Positions 1-10,772 of a DNA stretch of 64,000 nt are shown here, one piece after another. Below the pieces are notes generated by a model. That model saw nothing but the letters and a program-made list of their open reading frames with translations. It had not been told where the DNA came from and searched no databases. Source of the DNA: Epiperipatus broadwayi (Eukaryota > Onychophora > Udeonychophora > Euonychophora > Peripatidae); contig JAQFVV010000278.1 in assembly GCA_028023455.1 (NCBI GenBank), forward strand, positions 1,097,616-1,161,615, given 5' to 3'. How positions within the stretch are numbered: the first letter of the stretch is position 1; each line of letters begins with the position of its first letter. Position numbers and translations under genes: made by a program.

Positions 1-164
1 TCAAAAATTTTTTTATGAAAACAAATTGTACACTTTTAAAACATTTGGCATTTTAAATTGTTAGGATATTTTTTAAACAGAAATTTAGATTATACCAAAT
101 GCCAACAATTTAAATCGGAGATTGTCTAATATAATTTTGTAATTATAAATTTTATTAAACGCAC

Positions 165-783
165 ATTATTATATTAAGTAATATTTACTAAGGCTGTAAC
201 CTTATGAATAAGTGTCTGAAAAATTTGAAGGTAAGGACCTCTACAGGTCTTAGCCACAAGCTTACACTCAGAAGAAAAGAGGGAAACCTTCTTTACTTCA
301 ACCTACTTTTATATATGAATAGGTGAAGCTGAAGTGGTTAGATCTAAGAGTGTGAAGCTATTCAATACTTCACTAATTAAATCCACAATTCTTATTATAC
401 ATTAATACTCGTGAAATCTTACGATTTACAATGAGTCAATGGAAAGATCTTATAGTAAGAAATCTATTACGATAATTTAAAGTTGTAATTATAAATTTTA
501 TTAAACGCACATTAAATTTTATTAAATCGTAAGATTTCACGAGTATTAATGTATAATAAGAATTGTGGAGTTAATTAGTGAAGTATTGAATAACTTCACA
601 CTCTTAGATCTAACCACTTCAGCTTCACATATTCATATATAAAAGTAGGTTGAAATAAAGAAGGTTTCCCTCTTTTCTTCTGAGTGTAAGCTTGTGGCTA
701 AGACCTGTAGAGGTCCCTACCTTCAAATTTTTCAGACGCTTATTCATAAGGTTACAGCCTTAGTAAATATTACCTAATATAAT
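165..783. repeat. Long fold-back repeat 1, arms of about 260 bp
   Basis: The sequence from about 165 to 430 is repeated in reverse complement at about 523-783 with only scattered differences; the spacer is about 90 bp. Shared landmarks are the outer AAGGCTGTAACCTTATGAA block, an inner GACCTCTACAGGTCTTAG block and the innermost CGTAAGATTTCACGAGTATT. The spacer and the left flank both hold the motif TTATTAAACGCACATT, which also precedes the smaller fold-back near 7370, so these belong to one family. There is no coding potential. It behaves like a MITE-type palindrome or two head-to-head copies of a short element. Confidence 0.85.
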
Positions 784-1654
784 TTTGTATATTAAGTTCG
801 TAAAAAAAAAAAACTTATATAATGGCATCAAATAAATATCTATATTTTATAATAATTTGAAAGAATCTTAATTAGCAGCTGTACAGGTATAAAAGAAAGA
901 CTAAACTAGTATACACAACATAAAATAATAAATTATAGATAATGGAAAAGAAAAATTGACCCTATATCTTATTTTTCATGTAATATGTTGTTCTATTTGT
1001 GTCTACCATTATTCTGAAAAAAGTAATATTAAGATATTTATAGAGTAAATAGTTAGGGAAAGGTTACATAGAATTTAAATATAAACATAAAAGATATTTT
1101 GGTAAAACATAAATAAAAAGTAGTAACAGAAATAATATAAACTTATTTAAATAGTAAACAATCAAAAATAAGTTTTTCATTAAATATATTAAAAGTTTTC
1201 AACACATTAAAAAAACTTATTAAAATATTTCAATAAATAAAAACGATTTTTTTTTAATTTTTGTTAATTAAAATGCAAATGAGAGATAGTCGAAAGATTA
1301 CTTCAGATGTGGTCTTTATAATTATATAGTAGACAATAATATAATATTCAGAGTTGTTTTTTTTTAATGAAGGTTGCAATTGAATCAGTTCAAAATAAAT
1401 AAATTCCCTTCCATCATCTTTATAACCAACATGAAATTGAATAATGTGGATTGCATTAACAATTAATTTTTAGCTATTACAAAATTTGGTGTAACTGAAA
1501 TGTGCACATATTACTATAATTTTATATAATGGTATGCATCTATGTGACATAACAAATAAATAAATTCTACCTTATTCTTTTATATTGTGTCTTAAGTTCT
1601 GAAAAGGCGATTGATAAAATAAGAATATGACAAAATCATAAAATACAACATTAA
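784..1654. other. AT-rich spacer, no recognised feature
   Basis: Low-complexity A+T-rich DNA with short A and T runs. I see no gene, tRNA or repeat family here apart from the start of the left arm of the next fold-back. Confidence 0.5.
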
Positions 1655-2610
1655 TAGTAATCAGAAAATAATAATCCATCACAACACCTACATAATCTAA
1701 TAATAATTTTGTACAGAAAAAGCTTTTTTCAGCATCTGCTTTGGTATTCTTTTCAAATGTTAGTAATCCATTTAACATTAATGAATCACCTGACATAAAA
1801 ACATCCAATGTCCAATAATGGAATTAAAACAAACAATAATAATATAAATAATTAAAACAAATCAAAACCCTCATATATAAATTCAATAATTACAAAACAA
1901 TAGATTATATCATAACATTATGTTAAACAATATTACATGCATTTTAATACAATTATATATATATATATATCATCTTATATAATTATCCATATATATATAA
2001 TATCATCTTATATAATTTTCCATTCACTTTTAATCAACCAATTATTAACCAAATTTGTAGAAGTCTTATAAATATTCATACCATTAATCAAATTATTTTT
2101 AATATAATATATTTCATATATTTGTCTTCTTTTTGGATCTTTGATTTAAATTTCATCAAAGATCAAAAAAAAAGCCAAATATATGAAACATATTATATTA
2201 AAAATAATTTGATTACTTGTATGAGTATTTATAAGACTTTTACAAATTTAGTTAATAATTGGTTGATTGAAAATGAATGGAAAATTATATAAGATGATAT
2301 TTATAATTGTATAAAAATGTTTGTAATATTGTTTAACATATTGTTAGAATATATAGTCAATTGTTTTGTAATTATTGAATTTATATATGAGGGTTTTGAT
2401 TTGTTTTAATTATTTATATTATTATTGTTTGTTTTATTTCCATTATTGGACACTGGATGATTTTATGTCAGGCGTTTCTTTAATGTTAAATAGATTAGTC
2501 ACATTTGAAAAGGACACCAAATCAGGTGCTGCAACAGCTTTCTATGGATAAAATTATTATTTGACTATATAGCTGTTGTAAAGAATTATTATTATTTTCT
2601 GATTATTATT
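1655..2610. repeat. Very long fold-back repeat 2 with duplicated coding remnant
   Basis: Left arm about 1655-2140, right arm about 2155-2610, roughly 85 percent identical by eye, centred near 2147. Both arms read as the same decayed protein when read outward from the centre. The left arm (minus) contains the peptide FMSGDSLMLNGLLTFEK and the right arm (plus) FMSGVSLMLNRLVTFEK; the tail YYFLITI follows in the left arm. The left arm is open for 78 codons (1572-1808, minus), while the right arm has stops. I do not recognise the protein. The parallel decay shows that two copies of one coding element lie head to head. Confidence 0.75.
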
Positions 2611-3233
2611 TTGTGGAAGAGCAGCATAAGGATTTTTATTCCTTTCCAATATTGACACCATTAATAAATAATTATTTTTAAATGTTCTTAATAAAATGTA
2701 TTTTTACCTTAAAATAACCTTTTTAATTTTTTATTAATAAAGTATTTGTTTTTTAAATAGTTTAACCCACAAGGCTACAGTGTGATTTTATAACAGTAAT
2801 GTTACAACTGGAATCTGACACCTCTCCTTCGAAAAGTAATATCTTACAATATAATTATATATCCAATGTTGTTTTTTTATTATAAGCATTATTTACAATA
2901 AGTATTAGAGTGTTTGTATTAAAAAGTTAAAGACATATACTGCAAATAATTGAGAAATAATGTGATATTGCTTCTAGCTGAGGTATGTTGATTGCATTTC
3001 TTTAGAAAGATTGCAATCTATTTTAATGAAGAAATAAATTTGAATGTATTATTGCAAGCATTATTTACAATAACTATTAAAGAACTGAAACATACAGGCT
3101 TATTATATACCTGTGTCTATCTATGTAATATATAGGGTATATGAGCACAGACTTTCACACAACCCACCACTCTCCACACTATCTCATAATATTGATACAC
3201 TTCAACACATATATGTTGAAAAGATAAATAATC

Positions 3234-3277
3234 ACCAATATATGTATTTCATGCTAAACCAGCAATCATCAGTTGGT
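3234..3277 (-). ncRNA. Hammerhead ribozyme motif, complete core (type I)
   Basis: On the minus strand the order is stem I ACCAA, core CTGATGA, stem II TTGCT-GGTTT-AGCAT (four pairs plus a T-T mismatch), core GAA, stem III ATA-CA-TAT, nucleotide 17 = A, then stem I TTGGT. ACCAA pairs fully with TTGGT. All invariant core positions (CUGANGA and GAAA) and an NUH cleavage triplet (AUA) are present. Predicted self-cleavage lies just before the UUGGU strand. Stem III is very short, as in the minimal hammerheads of metazoan retroelements. Confidence 0.7.
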
Positions 3278-3459
3278 CCAGATTACCATCTCCACACATA
3301 TATGCTATAAGTGCTCAGATATATATTAAGATAGACAATCTTCATACTTTAATGAACAGGCTTCAATCTACTCCAGCCTGCCCATTAAAGTATGAGGATT
3401 GTCTATCTTAATATATATCTGAGCACTTATAGCATATATGTGTGGAGATGGTAATCTGG

Positions 3460-3503
3460 ACCAACTAATGATTGCTGGTTTAGCATGAAATACATATATT
3501 GGT
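3460..3503 (+). ncRNA. Hammerhead ribozyme motif with G5A core mutation
   Basis: Mirror copy of the motif at 3234-3277. All stems are retained, but the core reads CTAATGA instead of CTGATGA. G5 is an invariant catalytic-core residue of hammerheads, so this copy is expected to be inactive. Confidence 0.6.
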
Positions 3504-3843
3504 GATTATTTATCTTTTCAACATATATGTGTTCAAGTGTATCAGTATTATGAGATAGTGTGGAGCATGGTGGGTTGTGTGAAAGTCTGTGCTCATATAC
3601 CCTATATAATAAATATTAAAATATTTGCATAAATGGTAAAACTGTAATCCTAGATTGTGATTAATTGAGAAATAAAAGTACTTTCCTTTCTACTATTTCT
3701 GACAGGAATGTGTGATTGTTTTCTTTTAGGATAATTACAATATATTACATTAAAATTAATTTAATTTTGTCTATTACAACCATTACTTTTATTAAATACT
3801 ATACATTTATTTTTTATATAGCACAATGTTTTTTATAATGTAT

Positions 3844-4208
3844 AATATTAATAAGCCAATAAGCTAATACACATGGCTTTTTAGATGTCACTATATAAAT
3901 AAATACTCCCACTTTTGCAAACACGAGATAAAGTATTTAAGAAAATATAGTATGAATCCACCTATATTTTCGACCCAACCGTATAGGTATGGGCAAATCT
4001 GAAGTGTTTGAAATGAAGAGCGTGAAGTTATTAATTGATCACTTTAAATTACTTTTTTACTATGTAAATGAATGACGCTAATGAAATTTCTATATTCATT
4101 CTATATTTTCTTAAAGACTTTATCTCGTGTTTGAAAAAGTGGGAATATTCATTTATATAGTGACATCTGCAAAGCGCATGTGTATTAGCTTATTGGCTTA
4201 TTAATATT
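3844..4208. repeat. Fold-back repeat 4, arms of about 107 bp
   Basis: Left arm about 3844-3950, right arm about 4101-4208, sharing blocks such as AGCTAATACACATG and its complement, GTCACTATATAAAT and ACACGAGATAAAG. A unique spacer of about 150 bp holds a more GC-rich segment (CGACCCAACCGTATAGG). No open frame. MITE-like. Confidence 0.8.
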
Positions 4209-4850
4209 ATAAATACTATAATATATGTATAAACAAATTAAAATAAATATAACCATAAATCACACAAAAATGGAAAAATAAATTTACTTATCTTTAGATT
4301 ACAGTAGTATAGGATATTACTAAACCTCAAAAAAAGTGGTATAAAATTTACACTATGTGAGAAAAATTCTAATTTATTTGATTTTTACAAAATAAATACA
4401 CCCCTAAAAAGATATTGAGATGCAAAACAAATTTATCTCAAAAAAGGTACTGAGACAGAACACTTTTCAATTTAAAAAATTATGAGAAATTAAGGCATAT
4501 GAATATTTTTTTGTGGAATCACATATCAGTTGTAGAAGTTGAGAAGTAAATTAATTTGCACTAACTAAAAAAAAAAAATTAACAAAAGGATATACTTACA
4601 ATTATTACTGTTTTCCTAATAAAAATCTGAAAAAAAAGTTAAAAACAAAAATAAATTATTACTCATGGAGAAATATATATATATATTACAAATCGATGTC
4701 TGTATTTCTTCAAAATAATATACTTAACTCTATAAATAAAAATTTGAAAATATAGTAATTAAAAGTCAATAAAAATTATATGTATAACTATAACTTAGAA
4801 GCGCTTTCACTACATTGTAGCTTTGTCAACTATCATGTTTAAAATGTCAA
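4209..4850. other. AT-rich spacer and PLE 3' flank
   Basis: Mostly low-complexity DNA. From about 4790 to 4850 it carries what looks like the 3' untranslated end of the adjacent minus-strand PLE. The motif containing GACAAAGCTACAATGTAG and GAAAGCGCTTCTAA (minus strand) is echoed in the palindrome at 14139-14510. Confidence 0.45.
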
Positions 4851-6172
4851 CTTTCCCATAATTCAATGTCAACTTTCCCATAATTCTGTTATCTTAACGT
4901 TTGCTGCTTGCCGATTAATTAAATTTTGCTTGTATTTATATATTAACATCGTCTCTTTAATTTTTCTTTTATTGTTATTTCTTTCAGTTTCCAAAATTTT
5001 TACATTGTTATAATCAAAATCAAAACCATATACACATGATTTATTATGGTCATAAAAAACAGAAGCTGATAAATTCTCACTATTTTTAAAATTTTGTTTC
5101 GTATTTTGAACCCTTTTAATGTGCTAGTATAGGAAATGTGATCATGTGAATATGTGCTCTTTTGTTTATTTTTCCAATGTGCACCTCGATTCACCTATAT
5201 ATCCACTACCACACCTACATGTCCATTTGTAAATGATACAATTTTTATTTGCCAATAAAGTTTTATCTTTTGAATTGTTTATTAATTTATTCAATGTAGG
5301 TGGTGCATAAAATGCTATATCGCATATTCCTTTATAAATTTTCTTAATGAAACTTGCCTGTTGATTCGATATATATGGTATTGATATCCACAACTTTTTA
5401 TCAGAAAAATTAACATTATTATTAATATTTTTATATTTAGAAGTAAAATTTTTAACAGTATAATATACACAATCATAATTGTATCCAATGTTTAACAACT
5501 CATTACAATAAACTTCAATATTTTTAGTTTTATCTGATGCATATTTACAAAGGTTATCATTTCTAAATAAAAAGGACTTCAAACCTGCCATTTTAAGTGA
5601 CATTGGTACTTTTAATTCATATGGAATATATCCTCTTTTTGCTATTGGTTTAAGAATCATATAGTAATCCAGTTTATCCTTATTTCTAGTAATCTTGAGA
5701 TCCAAAAATTGAACACTCATTGAATTTTTATTTGTTTTAATCCACTTTAAACCCTTTATATTATTTAATCCATTAAACAAATCATTAATAGCATTTGGCT
5801 TGCCACAAATAAAAACATCATCAACATATTGACTGTATAAAATAATATTTTTCTGATAATGATCCTTTTTTAAAATATTTTCTTCATATGTAGATATAAT
5901 AAAATTACATATTTGGGCACCTGTAGGAAGACACATCGGCCACCCATTATTCATTTTATAAAATTCATGCTTAAAAATTGCATAAAGGTTTCTATCAATA
6001 AAGCTTAATGTTTCAACAATAAATTTTATTATTTTAATGTTAACATTTTTTAACTTTAATGTATTATTAATTAATTCAATAGAAGTCATTCTGTCAATTG
6101 ATCCGTACATTTCACTGATATCAAAGGTACAAATTACATCATAATTATTAATAACAACATTATTAATTAAAA
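4851..6172 (-). pseudogene. Penelope-like reverse transcriptase plus GIY-YIG endonuclease, 5'-truncated
   Basis: A single reading frame runs from an in-frame TAG near 6172 down to TGA at 4851-4853. Motifs in order: CTFDISEMYGSI (RT motif A region, just upstream of 6110), PMCLPTGAQICNFI (motif B region), YVDDVF (motif C, codons at 5817-5828), SVQFLDLKI, then a Cys-rich link TCRCGSGYIGES that opens a GIY-YIG domain near 5180, and ETERNNNKRKIKETMLI near its end (about 4950). This is the RT-then-GIY-YIG order of endonuclease-bearing Penelope-like elements. The frame is damaged by one TAA right after the GIY-YIG opening (LEK-stop) and by a 33-bp insertion carrying two stops. The RT N-terminal part is missing. 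Otherwise it is well preserved, so the copy is not very old. Confidence 0.9.
5119..5158. repeat. 33-bp insertion in the PLE endonuclease frame
   Basis: ATGTGCT occurs at 5119-5125 and again at 5152-5158, bracketing a 33-bp step. The segment between closely matches the 3' tail of the small hairpin retroposon at 18735-18849 (shared TAGTATAGGAAATGTGATC). Skipping it leaves the PLE frame intact, since 33 is a multiple of three. It is probably a 5'-truncated insertion of that element; alternatively the shared tail derives from a PLE. Confidence 0.5.
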
Positions 6173-6445
6173 ACTATTATAATAACAATAAAAATAATAA
6201 ATGTAATGATAATTAACTATTATGTACAGTCTCTCATTCCATAGTACTTTCAGATAATTACTGTTATATTTATTATTTTTATTGTTATTCTTTGTGATTT
6301 CATCAGTACATGATTTTGATTATAATCAAAATCATACATAGATGAACCCACAAAATGGATCAATTATATCTGTAATTCATAAAAATCTTTGTATCAACAT
6401 ATATATATATTACTATTTGCACATTCTTATGATTTAAGATAGAGG

Positions 6446-6490
6446 ACGCTCTGAGGAAGGTACTTGATATTGTACTGAAATGTCAGCATT
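6446..6490 (+). ncRNA. Hammerhead-like motif beside the PLE
   Basis: CTGAGGA (6451-6457) is followed by a hairpin GGTAC...GTACT and then GAAA (6477-6480). This fits the hammerhead consensus CUGANGA...GAAA with N7 = G. The flanks do not form an obvious stem I, so it is a degenerate or partial motif. It lies upstream of the truncated 5' side of the minus-strand PLE. Confidence 0.4.
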
Positions 6491-7335
6491 TAGCTTTTTC
6501 ACCACATGGAATATCCCACAAATAGTAATAATAATATGACATCTTTTATCCGTGAAAATATTAGAATTAATATATATATATATAATAAAGTTATCAACAA
6601 TACCAGATAAAATGATATACATCTTGTATTTATGTATATGTAATTAACAATAGTATTGCATTTTAAATACAAATAGCATTTACATTGTCTATGCTCCTTT
6701 TTTTAACAATTCCACATATATATTTACATATATATGTAATGACACACATTGAAGTGATATCAAGGACTGGTGGGGAGTATTATCACCCGAAACAACATAA
6801 TAAATGTCAATAATGAGTTAGAAATTATTACAATATATTAATTACATAACATCATAAGCAAATAATCATCAACAGACATATCCTGTGATTGGAATTTAAA
6901 AAGGCAATATAAAATCTAAGGTAATCATTATTTATTCTAAACACTGTCAAATCTAGGGTATATTATAAAAGTAATCACCAATATTTTAACTCCACATATG
7001 TGTATAAGTGCTACAATATTTACAACAATAAACACAAACAAGCTGGAATAATGATTTCAATGAAAAACATTATGCTCTGGGTCATCAGGTACCTTGAACA
7101 TGCTGGATCTAAATAAATTAATTACTACAAAAAAGTTTATAAAATGAAATATGTCAACATTAACTATGGTATATATTTTTGCACCATTCAAATAATTCTA
7201 CAGAGATCCTTCTGGATATCCATATATGTATTGTAAATACTATTATGCTCAAACTAAACTTGGGATTGTAAGGACTCTAGGAAATATCACTGAGATTGTG
7301 AACAAAAAAAAAAGACGCATTAATAAATGTAATAA
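6491..7335. other. AT-rich DNA with repeat scraps, no gene seen
   Basis: Contains short (TA)n and a few segments resembling family a tails (for example ATTATAAAAGTAATCACCAAT near 6970), but nothing I can assign with confidence. Confidence 0.4.
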
Positions 7336-7373
7336 TTATAAATTTATTTAAACGCACATTGATTACGTAAATA

Positions 7374-7518
7374 ATATTCATTAAGGCTGTAGCCTCAAGC
7401 ACATGCGTATAAAATGCGATAGTAGAAACCTCTACAGGTCTTAAAACCACAAGCTTACTCATGTCCCTACTATCGCATTTTATACGCATGCGCTTGAGGC
7501 TACAGCCTTAATGAATAT
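7374..7518. repeat. Compact fold-back repeat 5, arms of about 50 bp
   Basis: Left arm 7374-7425 and right arm 7467-7518 are almost perfect reverse complements (shared core AAGGCTGTAGCCTCAAGC, then CGTATAAAATGCGATAGTAG). The 41-bp loop contains CTCTACAGGTCTTA and CCACAAGCTTAC, also found inside the arms of fold-back 1. The left flank has TTTAAACGCACATT, likewise shared. This is a short member of that family. Confidence 0.85.
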
Positions 7519-7524
7519 AAATGT

Positions 7525-8287
7525 AATAATGTAATTTATTATAGTTCTAAATAACTTTATTGGTATAAACTAAAAATGATTTAAAGCTAATTCTATGATG
7601 AAATAATTCACACACACTGGTAATTTATAAACGAAAGAATTAGAAGAATAAAGATATCAACTATTACTTTTTAAACAATTATTCAATAAAGTTTACTAAT
7701 AAACAAAAAAAAAAAATAGAAAAAAAAAAAGTAATAATGTTACAATTTTTATGTTTTATATATAATTTCACATCATAATATGATTTCATATTAGATTTAG
7801 TTATTATTCTCTTTTGATTTATTTAAATAATAACTCATTTAATCTAAATGAGTCATTCCCTTACAATAATCAAACCATGAATAAACAATATTTTATAAAA
7901 AATATCGACTTTAACAAAAGCGTTTCTCCCCATTTTTATTTGAAAATGAGGATGCCCCATGCAATTTGAAACACATAAACCTATTTTCAGTTAAACAAAA
8001 AAAAATATTGACTACTTTCAATTATTATTTTCTCTACAAATGAATTTTGTAAAATGTGAATACAACTGTACCCTATTGCCATAGATTTTTTTTTAATTCT
8101 CTCATCTCATAAATCATTCAATAATTATTTTACTCATGAAGCTTTTATTTTTCTACTTTTTAGCCCCAGATTTTCAATTTAATAAGCATTTCATTTTTCT
8201 CCCATTTAACTTCATTTTTACTTTTTTTGGATAGTTTCTAGTTTCAGTTTAGTAATTATTTTCATTTCAAGTTAGATTTCCTTCTTT
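7525..8287. other. AT-rich spacer, no recognised feature
   Basis: Low-complexity sequence with A and T runs. No open frame above background and no repeat family identified. Confidence 0.5.
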
Positions 8288-8510
8288 TAAAACAGGCAAA
8301 ACTATTCATACAATAGTACCACCCTGTGCCAGACAGAGTAATCAATGGATATCAGAAGGCCTGTGAATAAAATCCCTATCTAGTGTCTATTTATCCAATA
8401 TCCCCAGACTAGTTTCTAGCTTGCACTGTATGGAGAGTTTTGCCTGTTTTAATAAAAGTTATGAGCAAACACAGCAAATAATAATCATGTGTTGTTTAGT
8501 GGTTTTTGCT
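8288..8510. mobile_element. Small hairpin retroposon (family e), long copy
   Basis: It begins AAAACAGGCAAAACTATTCATAC; about 130 bp later GTATGGAGAGTTTTGCCTGTTTT closes an inverted repeat. A tail follows with ATAATCATGTGTTGTTTAGTGG. The same unit, differing in the middle, occurs at 18735-18849, 25652-25794 and in reverse at about 33795-33915. No coding capacity. No clear target duplication is visible for this copy. Confidence 0.6.
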
Positions 8511-9574
8511 TCTTATGTATCACCAGACTTCAATTTGAAAAGTATTTTCATTTCAGGTTAACACAGGTTTGCAGTTTAAGAATTATATTATTTTAATGGT
8601 TTTATTTAAATTTTCTTCTATTGTAGCTCCAGGTATCAGTGTAATACTTATTCCCATTTCACTTCTTCCATTAACATTTCTTTTTGTAGTTCCAAGTTCT
8701 CACTTTAATTTTTTTTCTTTTCACATGGTCATGATAGTGAATAGATTACAAAATAAAGCATGTTGATTTTTTTTTCCAGGGATACTTTACTTTTCCTACA
8801 TACCTTTTGGTAAAATTAATTGCAGAGTTGGGTTAGTAATGCTGAGATCTTATCAAAAGCTTAGCACTTGATTCTTGTACATTCTATTCTATTGTACTGT
8901 TTTTCAAAAATCATATTAAAACTATTAGTAAGGTCAGGTTACCTTCAGATTCACCTTACCTTAGCTGAAATTCTACTAAATTCTTCTGTCTACAATATCT
9001 TTTGTTTCATTAAAATACCCCTGATAATATATTTCCATCTAATCATATAACTGTCTCAGAAATTACTATAGTAAGCCTTAACTAATTGATTTTTTAATAA
9101 AAACATTTTCTCAAAAAATATTTATACTTTAATTATTTGGAAAATAAATAATTATTTAGATAACATACTTCTATTTCTTTAAAGATTGAGATTCGAATCC
9201 CAATTAATTTACTAATAAACACCATTTTGAAGATATGAATCTCTTCTCTTTTTTTGGAAAAGAAAAAAATAAATGAAACCACATAAAAAATTAATATCCC
9301 TTTTTTTAAAGATATAAGATCTAATAAAAATACATATTTATATTTTATTCAAATGTTAGAAATTTGGCATACGATTATTTTATATAAATAAAAATTTTGA
9401 TAATTTTAACATAGCTAAAAATTCCACTTAAAAATCTAGGCTAAATTAAAAGTGAAATATAAAGAAATAATTCTCATTTTCCTTTACCATTTAAATAAAT
9501 AGAAAAATTATTAATTCAGATAAGAAAAATATCTCATCTTGATTACATTTCTACTAATTTTGTTCAGTCACATA
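8511..9574. other. T-rich DNA, no recognised feature
   Basis: Two plus-strand open stretches of about 60-65 codons are present but have composition typical of chance frames in T-rich DNA. No domain is recognisable. Confidence 0.45.
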
Positions 9575-9778
9575 TTAAGCATGAAGTATAAATCTATTAT
9601 TAATATGTTGTTTCTGTAAATGGTCTCTCCTTGTAACAATTGTATCTTTCTGTGAATAACTAACTGAACTTCCTTTAACCTGTCTGAACTTTTTCACTAC
9701 TTGTGCAGAATCATGGAGAACTTCTTTCACCCTGTTTATTATTCCTGCTCTCACTGAACTACTATTATTTCTTTCCAT
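9575..9778 (-). other. Unrecognised 67-codon open frame
   Basis: It encodes a hydrophilic, basic peptide (starts MERNNSSSVRAGIINRVKEV, contains HDSAQVVKKFRQVKGSSVSY). The composition is less AT-driven than the surrounding chance frames, so it may be an exon or a remnant of an element. There is no family resemblance I can name. It ends with TAA and directly abuts the (TA)n in which the LTR-like block begins. It could equally be noise. Confidence 0.25.
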
Positions 9779-10737
9779 TTTGTTCTTGCAGTATATATAT
9801 ATATATTGTGCCCTTTTGTATGGGTCACCATCTAATTTTGTGCTAATCTATTAAAAATTTTAAATTTAAGATATATTTGAATATGTGATGTTAATTTTGC
9901 TTATGGTAATATTTCAAAAGGTTTAATTAAAGCAATCTATGAGTATTTGATATGTAAAATTGTGCTGATATTGAGAGAGACATTTTAAATGATGATGATT
10001 ATAATATATAGTTGGGAAAAATGGCCATAATCAATACTGCATTAATATATTTAATAAATAGGTATTTAAAGCTAAAAGTGTTTAAAAGACAAGTTAAAAT
10101 TAAATGCATATATTTATTGTTGATAAAATAATATTATAAAAGAATATAAATATTTTAATTATTGTAAGTACTTAAATAGAAGACTAATATTTGATTTTAA
10201 TAATATTGGATAATTATTTTAAAATCTATTATAATATCTTATTTATTTAAAAAATATTTATTTTAAAAAATGCAATTGTTAGTTTATTTTTAGACGATGA
10301 CAAGCGTTTCTTGTGTTATAAAAAAAACAGATGTTAGTTAAATATACACACACATGCTTGGAAGTTATTTAGTAAAGTTGCAAAACTATTTTAAAAATTA
10401 TGTTGTAAAATTTATAAATAATACGTGAGTTATCACGAGATAAAAATAAAGATATTCAATGTGAAATATTAAATCTGATTTTAAAATATTGTTTTAAAAA
10501 TATGACGTATAAAAAAATACTTAGTTTATTTAAAAATAATCTTATAAAAGTTAAAATTAAAATCAAGTAAATAAGAATATTTTAAAAAAATATTTAGTGG
10601 ATTTAAATAAACGATAAGGATTATTTTAAAATTTGATAATGTAATAAATATTAAATATTAAATAAGTCATTATTTATTTTTAATTTTGTGTTGTTGGTAA
10701 ATATGTAAATAAGCCAGCAAAGTTGATTGTTTAATCT

Positions 10738-10772
10738 ACCAATCAAATGGGAAGTTTCTTCCGGTATAAAAG
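10738..10772 (+). promoter_or_regulatory. CCAAT-like box and TATA box of block A
   Basis: ACCAATCAAATGG lies 27 bp upstream of TATAAAAG (first base to first base). This matches Pol II core-promoter layout and is paralleled by ACCAAT in blocks B (20961) and D (52310). A start about 25-30 bp downstream of the TATA box is inferred. Confidence 0.5.

Larger units (their letters stand above)
3129..3605. mobile_element. Inverted pair of hammerhead-bearing retroelement (family a)
   Basis: The arms 3129-3358 and 3365-3606 are near-perfect reverse complements. The outer ends read GGGTATATGAGCACAGACTTTCAC and its complement. Each arm carries a hammerhead-like segment, intact in the left arm (minus strand, 3234-3277) and mutated in the right arm (plus strand, about 3460-3503). 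The same sequence recurs at 23458-23570, 23985-24165, 30640-30800, 40682-41287 and 41880-42345. The left flank (3085-3128) and the right flank of the 42 kb copy share a motif containing CAGGCTTATTATATACCTGT. It has no coding capacity. Such elements are known either as ribozyme-bearing SINE-like retroposons or as the pseudo-LTRs of Penelope-like elements; I cannot tell which this is. Confidence 0.75.
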
